Positions 24,701 to 36,700 of a stretch of 64,000 nucleotides of DNA are shown one piece after another. The DNA is taken from positions 65,560,412-65,624,411 of the forward strand of contig OY755240.1 in the NCBI GenBank assembly GCA_963576725.1. The letters run 5' to 3'. A program made the translations under genes and the position numbers. The notes under the pieces are model-generated. The model did not search any database and was not told the DNA's origin. It saw only the letters and a list, made by a program, of their open reading frames with translations. This DNA is from Azorinus chamasolen (lineage: Eukaryota; Mollusca; Bivalvia; Cardiida; Solecurtidae). The stretch's first letter is position 1; each line of letters starts with the position of its first letter.

Positions 24701-27700
24701 CAGACGACAGAGTTTGGCAGCGAAAGAGTTAATTTAATGCCGTCGTGTTTGTAGGTTAACGCCACAGAACTTGAGGGAATAGTCACTGTTCCGCATGATA
24801 AAAACTATTTCCCAGCAAGCAACTTCAATGAACTCGAGAATTTTGAATTCCAGCAGTTGGTTAGTCAACAAGCATGCAAAGGTAAGATGTCAGAAGATAT
24901 TGTAATGTAACATCGAAGGGAACCAAACATAAATAAGATGACACATACATGAATGAGAACAGCATAACTTCTATAAACAACCACTTTTAAACCTTTACTT
25001 AGATGTCCAGATAAGATGCATAAATTAAAGGGCGTTTTCAAAAATAGCTCATTTGCTTATGTTGTGACCACTCTTTAGAATGATCTCTCCAAAATGATTC
25101 TAAAGAACAGAGCCGTTGGAGCTGGGTCTACTGTGTTTGCAAAGGCATAGAAAGGCGTATTTATGGAAAAAAGGGCTAAGACATATATCTCCTATTGAAG
25201 ATTTCTCCGTGATTTTCACACTTTTTAAAGACCGATAGAGTCACTTATTGGGATGTTCTGATTATCGATATTGTACTGTATGCTTATTACGTGACAAATA
25301 TCAGAATTTGGTTATATCCATATTATATCGGCTTATTGGGATGTTCTGAATATCGATATTGTACTGTATGCTTATTACGTGACAAATATCAGAATTTCGT
25401 TATATCCATATTATATCGTTATATCTTAATGCAGGATGAACGTCATTCAGAAAGCTCCAAGAGGAATTGTTTAGTTTTGAAACCGTTGTGATAAATAGAG
25501 CATAAATAAATGCTCTATTTATCACAATGGTTTCATAATGTTACTTTTGCAGAATCGTCAAAAGGCGTCAATATGAGGGACTGGGTTAAGGTCGACAGAG
25601 TCACTTATTGGGGGCGTTCTGATTATCGATATTGTACTGTATGCTTACTACGTGACAAATACCGGAGTTCGTTATATCCATATAAGGTTAAAAGGAAATA
25701 TGAAGAAGTCGGTGGAATGACATTGCCACACACTAAGCAAATTTCCCCTATATCCAAACTTACTATGAGCGTGTTCCACTGAATGTTACCTTATGGTTGC
25801 CCTGGCCCTGATGTTATGAAACTGTTTGCTTGAGTGGGATTACTGCTTAACCTTTAGCTTGCTGAGCAAATTATTTTTACAGATTTTTTCACCTACTACA
25901 TTTTCAAAATTCAAGATATTATCAGTTTGTCTACTAAAATGCAATCAGGATATCAAACAGCTTGTACCCTGATTAGTTACTCGGCGTTTCATCTGGATCC
26001 AAACTGTTTGCATAGGTATTCACTCATCCGCCCATAGCAGGCTAAACGTTAAGCATCTGATTGGGAAGATTTAAGTTTGCTGTCTAACCAGATACTCGAG
26101 AATGAAGTCGCACTCAGACTTAGAAGTTTTATAATCTCAGACCCTGAACTTTTACAGTAATCCCCACAACGACACCGGTCCCTACCACGACGACGAAGAA
26201 GACCCCAATCTCCACTCCCCAGGAATATGTCTCCACCACCACTGAAGGTAGGTCGGTCACGACAATATCTGTGATCCTTGAGTATCCCCGCTTATACAGT
26301 CAGCTCTCGTTACAACGAACATGCTGGTTCCCACGGAAAGTGTCGTTGTATTGAGAATGTCGTTGTAATGAACATTTAGTTATACAGTAAAACCTCCTAG
26401 ATGAGAAGAATTTGGATACTTTTAGGCAGGTGGCTGCTTAATACAGGGTGAAAGTCATGCAGAAAGCTGTAGGAGCTTTCTGTATGACGTTCACCATGCA
26501 TTATGTTGCCGACTGTGCCCGAGACCGATATTTATACTAAATTTAACGTCCAGTTTAGAGAGGTTTTACTGTACACTGACACCCACTTAATCGGACGTTC
26601 AAATTAGCATTACTACAGCTCTGTAAGACAGATGGCAGCTTAATGCAGGATGAAAGTCATGCAGAAAGCTCCTTTGGGAGCTTTCTGCATGACTTTTACA
26701 CTGCATTACGCAGCCACCTATCTAAAAGATTTAAATTCTTCTTTAATAAAATTTCGAGTTAGAGGATTTTGCTGTATATGTTTCCAAAATCCGTGTCAGT
26801 ATAATGATTATTCCGTTATATCGAATATCGTTATAACGAGGGCTCACTGTAGGAAAACCCCTCTAAAGCGGTGACAAAAAAAAGACGTCTCATTCTGGGT
26901 CTCGTCGGCAGGTGGTAGCTTAATCCAGGACGGATGTTATGCAGAAAGCTCCTGCATGGGCATTCTGTATTACTTTCATCCTGTATTAAGCAACCACAAT
27001 GACCACTTTAGAGAGATTTTACTGTGTATAATATTTAACAAAACTAACAAAATATATATCTTCAGTTCTACCAATGAGGTAAAATATAGGCTTAACACAC
27101 TTGTATTTCTTAATGAACTCAGTCACAATTACATATTTTGAATGAAACTCATTTTCATTTTGAGTGGTGCTTCTGAAAGAAATATTTTGCCTCAATCAGT
27201 TAAGACGTTTTCATAGACAGTAAACACAAATAAGACTACTACTCATTAGAAGGTATGTTATTGTAAGATGTAATCTTTCGAAATACTTTGTTAAAAGTAC
27301 CGTACTGTAAGAATATTTATAAACTCCAATCTTATATTACTTTACAGAAATGTCAAAAGACGAACCTAAAGACAACAAAAGTAAGTATACATTTGTACCA
27401 CTATGCGAAAACCAACATTAAGGCTTTGTGAACAGTGTAGAAATAGATCAGTCATCGTAATTAACACACAACATCTAGAGAGTTTTTTGCATTGTTTGCC
27501 ACTCAAAGTTCGGGCACTAGTCAATAATAATGTCCTATGCAAACAGTGTGTAGATCTGTACTACATGTATTTAGAAAAATCCCCAAATAGTCACCTGTTT
27601 GACCTGTTAACCCTTCTCTTGCTGAATTTTAAAATACATTTCTCCTTCTTTACCCATGCCCTGTTGTATAATTAAATATATCTTCACTGTGTACAAGTAT

Positions 27701-30700
27701 TTCGCTGTGCAATCACTGCTGTGGAGTCCACTGGTTGCACAATCAACTTGTAAATAGCGCAGACCCTGATAGACAGCTCCTGCAGGAGCTGTCTCATCTG
27801 GGTCGTCACTATTTACAGGTAGGTATATTGACATGAACAGCAAGCGAAGGGTTAAGTGTTTGTGTGAATAGAAAGAGTATTCAACATGTAGGATATTAAG
27901 TATGTCAATTAAATTCGATTAACACTAATATAACGTAAATTCGAAGTTGTGAATCGGTCAGATTCACTGTAAGAAATGTACATTTTCGCATGGAGATTCT
28001 TAAGGGTATCATGGAAGAATTATTTTTTGATCTCGTAATTAGTTGCTTACAGAAATTTTGAAGTCGGTATGTCGTGAACAACTTGCAAGAGTGTCCTAGG
28101 GCATTATAAGGGCATCGTATGGTGCTCTTGTGCATTGTCTTACCTGTTCATAAGCATCTTGCAAGCACACGAGCATCGCACAGTCTTTAATGAGCTCCAT
28201 GCGAGCTACTTGCAGGCTTCTTGCGAGTTCTTTGCGAGTTTCCTCAGGAGTTTCCTGCGATTAGTCCATTCCCTCCTATTGAAGCCTCTGTAAAAGTCAT
28301 TTTTGCAACCATTGTGATAAATAGAGCATTTGCTCCACATGAGCAAATGCTCTATTTATCAAACTGATTTTTCTTTTCTCTTGTAAATGTTCCTTTTTTG
28401 TAGATTTATTCTAAAATAGTCTAGGTAGGAATGGGTTAGTCTGTGATGTCCTTTTGTGGAATCCCTATGACTGCATGGTCCAACAAGTTGGTTCAGCGTA
28501 CGGGGCGCGCATATATGATATGTGACCGCTAGTTACCGAATGTACAGAAGTCTTAAGAATGTTCAACTCTTTGAATGCTGAATTTTCAAACTGGAACAAC
28601 ACATCATTGTTTAACTCTTACAACGCTTAATTTTTATATAGACTATTTAAAAAATTAAACAGGGCAAGCTTATGGTGAATATTTAGTGATTTTCTTTTTT
28701 AGAAAAGTATAACATGACAAACAGTGCAGACCCCGATTAGATGGCTCCTTTTGGAGCCCCTCCTCTGGGTCTACATTGTTTTCAAAGGAAATTAGTAACC
28801 CATGTCCCGTATTGTAAGGGTTAACGATAGAATACATTCGATTTGAAGGGTATGATTTGTGAGAGATTTCCAAATGACAAATGATGAAGAGTCTGATCAG
28901 AGGTTTCTTCTAGGATTCCTCTGATCTTGCTCTACACTGTTTGAAACTGACAGTGCATTCGTTTTCTGTGTTCAGAGTGTTTCTATTTGATTGTTGGTAG
29001 AATCTTGTGATTTTATCATTTCTGCGGATATCCCACGGACAGTTGACCAAGACATTAGTGGATATTGACATTCTTCCTGTTCCAGCTTGCCAGGGTAAAG
29101 CAGCAGATGTTTTGTTCATCCTCGACATGTCTTCTAGCATCTGGACAGAAGACTTCAAGGTTCAACTTAAATTTGTAAAAGACCTGATTGGCGAATTCGA
29201 TATAGAAAGCGGAAAGACCCAGGTGTGTTTGCAGTAAATAAAATAAATTACATATGTAGAGAACGGAAAGACCCAGGTCCGATTGCAGTAAATCATATTT
29301 ACTTGCAGTAAATCTAATTAACTATCTATGTAGACTGCATCAAATTAACTACATATGTAGAGAGTGGAAAGACCCAGGTCCGCTTGCAGTAAATCAAATT
29401 AACTACAGTAGTAGAGTGAGGAAAGACTCAGGTACGATTGAAGTAAATCAAATTAACTACACATGTAGAGAGAGGAAAGACCCAGGTACGATTGTAAGTA
29501 AAACTACATGACATGCATGTGCATTGCATTGGGCTTTACATTATTTTTATACGCCCGTCTTCAGACTTTAATTCTTTTCAAATTTTGTCAGCAAGTATGT
29601 CTCAATCAAGTTCGATAACCAGCAAGATTGTCCTAGTTACTCCAGAATTATCTCCCCTTACTTTATGAATTTCCGTGAATTTTTGCTCGTCCACTCTCTA
29701 ACTCAAACAAATGTAATCAAATCCTTTTCAAAATGTTGTCAGCAAGTATATTACCATAATGTCTCAAGTTCAATAACCAACAAGATTGCCCTAGACACTC
29801 CAGAATTATCCCCCCTTACTTAATGAATTTCCGTGAACTTTTTCTTGTCCGCTCTCTAACTCAAACAAATGTGATCCAATCCTTTTCAAATTTGTCAGTA
29901 TGCATATTACCATGTCTCAGTCAAGTTCTATAACCAGCAAGATTGCCCCAGACACTCCATAATTATTCCTCTTAATTTGTGTATTTCCGTGAATGTTTGC
30001 TTGTCTGCTCTCTAACTCAAACAAATGCAATCCAATCCTTTTCAAATTTGGTCAGCATGAATATAACCATAATGTCTCAGTCAAAGTTCGATAGCCAGCA
30101 ATATTGTCTCTGACACGCAAGAATTATCTCCCCTTACTTTATGAATATCCGTGAAATTTTGCTTGTCCGCTTTCTAACTCCAACAATCGTAATCAAATCA
30201 TTTTCAAATGTGGTCAGCATGTGTATTGCCATAATGTCTCAGTCAAGTTTGATAAATAACAAGATTGCACTTGACACTCCAGAATGATCTCCCCTTATTT
30301 TATGCCACCTGATATGGAGTAATGGCCCTTCAACTTCCAGGCATTTGACGGGCGTATAGGGTGACATTTTGGCACTCATGTTTTATGTGAAGTGATGCAA
30401 ATGTTTTAATCCTAATATTCATGCAAGTAAATTATGACTTTATGAATATTAATTTTTTATGATTGCATATGAACAGGGGAATCATTGACTGCGACAGAAA
30501 CTGTAGAATCAGACCTATTTTGTTTTATAAGCAATGAAAATATCTAATCTGGGTCTATTCTGTTTGCAAATGCGTAAACTTTGACATTTACCAAGCAAAG
30601 GGTTCATCCAGTAGCAAGACTGATTATAGTTCTAGATTGAAGAAAAAGCATACACACCTTCCAATAAATGCAATATCATGAATATTTATGTAGAATAATG

Positions 30701-33700
30701 ACTTCATGAATATTAATTACATTAATTGCTATGATAGTACAGGGACACAATTAGTTTTGGCCATGACAGAAAATGTAAAGTCATATAAATATTACAGTGA
30801 TTGCTGTATAAATGTAATCGTGTTTTGTAGAGATATTTTATTGTCCGAGCCTTTATGTTATAATAGGTCGGTGACGATAACTGCACTGCTGTGTTTGATC
30901 TGAACCAGTTTAACACTTTCCTCCATAAATACGCATTAATTTGTCTCTGTAATAGTCAGTTCTTTAAACCATTGTGATAAATACATGTAGAGTATTTGGT
31001 CCAGAGTAGTAAATGCTCTATTTATCACAATAGTTTCTAGACTACATAATGATAACATTTTCCTTTTCCCTAGTAAATGCTCCTTTTTGGAAGATTCATT
31101 CAAAGAGGTTGGGTCTAAAATAGCCCAAGAGGGAATGTGCTAACCCCTATCATGCCGAAAAAACATGTCTGCTCAAACTCTGATATGAAGTAAGATTTAC
31201 TTTACATGCGATTAATTCAATCTTATGAAAAGCTGCTGATCACTCGGCGTCTCATCTGGATCAAAATCTGTTTGCTAGTGACTGTTGGTCGCGATCGGCA
31301 GGAAAATGGTTAAGACTAAGTCTAAGATGGCTGAAGTTGTGCTTTGTTATGTTTCTTGTAGGTCGGTGCCGTTATGTTTCTTATATGTCGATGATGTTAT
31401 GTTTCTTGTAGGTCGGTGCCGTTATGTTTCTTATAAGTCGGTGCCGTTGTGTTTCTTTTAGATCGGTGCCGTGGCTTTCAGTGATAACGCTACTACTGTG
31501 TTCGATCTGGACCAGTACAAGACCAAATCTGAGATCACTGACGCCGTGCTAAACATCAAGTCAGCTGGTGGTATCACAAACACACACAAGGCACTGAACG
31601 TAAGCATGTTTCTTGTGGTACAGTGTATTACTACAAACACTCAGCCTTTAATTATTTACTTCATGAACATTCATGCAAGAGCCCATCCAATATAAATGTA
31701 AATTAAGAACATTTCTGTATTAATATAAAAAGTTTTATTGCCATGACAAAATGAAGAATCAGATCTGCAGCATACATGTATTAGTAAACAGAGCAGACGC
31801 TGGTAAGACAGCTTTTACAGATAGCTGTCTGATCTTGGTCCATTCTGTTTGCAAATGCATATAAAGGTGTATCGGTGATATAAAGGGTTAACTATAGAGT
31901 CCATTCAGTACGAAAGGCTTAATTTGAATGACAAATATTACCGAACAGGATCAGAGGGCTCCTTCGGGATCCCTCAGATCAGAATCGACAGTTTTTAAAT
32001 GCCATTTGTTTGTAGATGTCATTTGTTTATAGATGCCATTTGTTTGTAAATGGCATTTGCACTCGTAGGTAAACTATTATAAACTAGACGTTCTCTTTCG
32101 TGGTTTTTAACTTTCAACTGTTGTTTCAATTTTATTTTGAACACCTGTTCAATATACTAAGCGTTGTTCGGAGGTTTTCGCCTCTTAACCCTTTCACCGC
32201 AAAAATGCACTACGACAAATAGTGCAGTCCCAGATCAGACGCCACCTTTTCAAGGCGACGTCTGATCAGGGACTTCACTTTTTGTCTTAAACTTTATTTC
32301 TATATCTGTGCTTAAGTACTTTAAAATTTGCATTTATTTATCTCATTTCCTTATTTTACTGAAATGATTTATCAAAATTGGTTCGCAGACGACAATTAGA
32401 AATTTAGAGCCGAAAGGGTTAAACTGTCAGCGGTTTTCTAAGGATTTAACACCATTTAGACACCAGTCATGTTTAGCTTAATTCGTATATATTTATATCG
32501 TTTGAAAATGGGCCGTAATCAATAGTTTCATGTTATAAAAATGTGTACAACTTTTGGTGTAAATTGATTTATACGAAACATGAGCAAAATGCGCATTAGC
32601 TGAATTTGTATTTTGGTCAATGAAAAGAAGACTGTGTGCTGTGCCATTTCAAAAGATGTACATAGAATCATATCTATATCATTCAATAAGCAAACAAAGA
32701 AGGCCCTGATTATCAGGGTCTGTTCTGTTTGCAAAGGTGCCAAAAGAGTCTATACGAGGGCAGGGTTTCAATGTTATTTCTTTTTCCCGCAGCTTGCGCT
32801 AGATCAGGTGTTTACAGCTGAGTATGGAGCCAGACCTGATGTGGCGCATATCTGTATTCTCATCACAGACGGCCGCTCTAGTCTCCCGGAAGACACTTTG
32901 AAAAGTGTGGAAAAGATTCACAAACACGGCATCTACCTGTTCGTCATTGGTACGAGTTTAATATGATCAAAGGTCCAGATAAGATGCGTAAATTTAAACA
33001 TTTTCAAGAATAACTCCTTTATTTCTCCACCAAACCTTATACTGTGACCACTCTGTAGAATCGTAGATGATTCTAAAGAGTGGTCACAGTATAGGGTTTG
33101 GTGGAGAAATGGCGGTTTTAGTATTTGGGTATGTACATTTATCTGTAGCCCTGTGTGATAGAAAGATACCATACAAATACAGTTCGAGATAACAGAGGTT
33201 CGAGTCATCCGATTCAAACTTTCATCATTACTTTTGACCTGCACTAAGTTGTCACATGTGTTTCTAGATATGTGTAGTGATACAGTTTAGAACAATTCTT
33301 TCTGTATTGTAAAGTTTTGAAGGATCGACATTTTAGTTAATTATCCGGAAGTTCGAGTTATCCGAGATACCGATGTTCAGCTGTAGTCCAATATGTATTA
33401 ACCCATTCCCTCCAACTGACGCATTTTGACGCCTCTGTAAAAGTAATTTTTGAAACTATTGTGAGAATTAGAGCATTTGCTCCGTCGTAGCAAATGCTCT
33501 TTTTTTCAGAATGGTTTAAAATCTTCACAATTCTAGATATCTCCTTTTCTCTAGTAAATGCACCTTTCAGTAGATTTATTCAAAGAGGTTTGGTCTAAAA
33601 ATAGTCTAGGAGCGATTGGGTTAATCCTTTCGTCACCAAATAAAATTCAACTGCTAATAATGTCGTCTGCCACGGGTTCCAAGGTGGCGTTTTCTTTTAA

Positions 33701-36700
33701 TCTCTTTACATAACTATAATCAATGTCAAACGGTTTGGATCCTGAGGAGATGCCGAGTTTCTGGGCGTCTCCTCTGGATCCAAACTGTTTGCAATGTTAA
33801 TGATAGACTCGCCTATTACGGCAAATGTGTATAAAGCATGACCCCCATGTACGTGTTTCATTTACTTTTTTTAAAGGTGTAGGAAATATGACTGACAACT
33901 CCGAGCTGGCTAAGATGGCGTCCAAACCCACGAAAGAGTATATGTTTAAAGTGAACGCCTACAAGGCTCTACCAACACTTAAAACCATTTTGAAAACCAA
34001 GGCCTGCTCAGGTATGAGGACATGTAGAAAATAAATAAAACAGTGTATACGTATTTCATCGCATGCTATTGGTTTGAATTCAGGTTGATATAGTACGGTT
34101 AGGTTCGTATTTTCTTTTACTAGCATAGGTTAACCATTTACTTAACAGAGGCGCATATTTACATATTTGCAAACACAGAATCACTAGATCAGATAACTCC
34201 TGTAGAAGCTGTCTGACCAGGGTCTGTTCTGTCTGTGTATGGTATAATATAGATCAAATAAGCCCTGCGGGAACCGGCTAATAGGGTCTGTTCTGTTGCT
34301 TATGGTATAATAGTATATCTGATTCAACGTTTATGACATAGCCAAGTATAATATTTAGGTACAGTACAACCTCTCTAAACCGGAATTCTGGAAGAGAAGA
34401 ATTCAGATACCTATAAGCAGATGGCTGCTTAATGTAGGATGGAAGTCTAGGAGCTTTCTACATGACTTTCACCCTGCATTAAGCTGCTACCTGCCTCCAA
34501 GACCAATATCTGTACTAAATTTAACGTGCAGTTTAGAAGGGGTTTACTGTAAATGATATGTGATTGTACAGTTTCTGATCTAGCCAAGTGTAATATTCAG
34601 ATCATTGTTATTCATAAAGTCATTATTTCGTACATGAATATTAATTCAACTGTTATCTTTTGAATACTTTTGTAAAACTATTAACTGAATATATATTGGC
34701 TGATTTTTTTTATATAATGGTGTATACATAATTCTAACACGACTCTGAGCCTATTGCATATAAAGAATACCGAGAAACGTGATTTAATCCGTGATAGCGA
34801 ATTGCAAGGGCGACATTTCTAACTGTGATCTAATGCGCGATAATGCACAGCTACACATTTGTTATTTCGTAAAGCGCATGGACACAATCAGTTTTTGCGA
34901 TGACAGAAACTGTAGAATCATATCTACCGGTATATTATGTTGTAAGCAAACAGAGTAGACCCTGATCAGACGGCTCCTATAGGAACCGTCTGATCTGTGT
35001 CTACCCTGTTTGCAAAGGGCGTAGAAACGCGTATTTGTGGAGTAAAGGGTGGGAAAAATATTTTAATGAAATATGGAAGGTGGAACATTGTAGCCATTTT
35101 AGACAGTAAAGAAGCAGATTTTTCAAATTCCATTACCAACCAGAGCAGACCTGATCTGGATCTACTCTGTTTGCAAATGTGTGAAACACGTTTATATGAA
35201 GAAAATGGCTAACGGCAGATATCAAAGTTTTACTTTGCATAATCACTAAATAAAGTATATTCACGAAACGCATACTATCGCCAAAACATTACTTTCACCA
35301 CTTTATATTTGATTATTAAATGTAAGACTGCAGGTTTGAGTAGGGTTAATACACTACCTGTTACCTTATATTGCAGTTCATTATTCTATGTTTCAGTTCC
35401 ACAGGGAGACCAGCCACGTAAGTTATACGTTTTGTTCAACTGATCAACTTCTAACACTAAAGTGTCCTGTATTTCAAAATTCAAATATGTATAAGTATTA
35501 TACCACATATATATATAGCACTCTTTTCACACAGGATATATGCGTTCAAATATATTTATTATAATCAACATCAGTCAGAATTTCAAACTGTGGTTCTGAT
35601 GATGCAGCACAAACAAATTGGTTATAGTGAAACCCTGCACTAAAGCTACTGTCCACTACCGTTATAATATTATGCTTAACCTTAACATACAAAAATTGAC
35701 ATGACGCATTCTATGTCATTTAACACTACATGTATTTGAATTTCTTTAAGATCTTTCCGGTGTCAGTAATGTGCACTGATTGTTTGTAGCAGATTTACAT
35801 GTATGATCTCTACAGCGTCATTTATATGCATTGAATACATTATACGTGTAATTGAGGGACTGTTATTTTACACTAGCAGATATGTGAATATTCAATGTTA
35901 TAAAGATGTACATGTATTTGGTTTATCTGAGATGGTCTCTCCATTGGCATCCGTGTGAACTTTCAATGTTATACGTGCATTTAGTTTTACCTCTATGATA
36001 CTTTCAATGGCAGTTATGTGCATATTCAATGTTATAAACATTTATTTGGTTTACCGACATAAACTCTCCATTGGCGGTTAGGTGCATATCCAATGTTATA
36101 AAAATTATTTGGTTTACCTACATGATCTCTCCATTGACAGTTATGTATATATTCAATATTATAAACATTTATTGGGTTTATATCTATGATCTCTCCATTG
36201 ACAGTTATGTGTATATTCAATGTTATAAAGATCTATTTGGTTTATATCTATGATATCTCCATTGGCAGTTATGTGTATATTCAATCTTATAAACATGTAT
36301 TTGGTTTACCTACATGATCTCTCCTTTGACCGTTATGTGAATATTCTATGTTATAAACATGTATTTTGTTTACTTGTATGATATTTCTATTGACAGTTAT
36401 GTGGATATTAATGTTTTAAATATGCATTTGGTTTTCTTCCACGATATCTCTTTTGACAGTTATGTAAACATTCAATTTTTTGTAGTTGACTTACCTCCGT
36501 GAACTTTCGAGAAGCATTTATGTGCATATTCAATGATATAAACGTGTAAATGTATTTGGTTTACCTACAAGATCTCTCCATTGACAGTTATGCGCATATT
36601 CAATGTTATAAACGTGTATTTAGTTTACCTACACGATCTCTCCATTGACAGTTTATGGGAATGTTCAATGTTATAAACATGTGCCGTCGGTATTTGGTTT

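Larger units (their letters stand above)
27381..29085 (+). other. Intron 7: family E, B and I MITEs
   Basis: Family E at 27607-27855, family B at 28261-28439, and a family I copy at about 28612-28823 (TTAACTCTTACAACGC to ATTGTAAGGGTTAA). A minisatellite-like run of TTGCGAGTTC phrases is at about 28190-28260. Another hairpin near 28875-28935 is built on TCAGAGGTTTCTTCTAGG. Confidence 0.55.
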
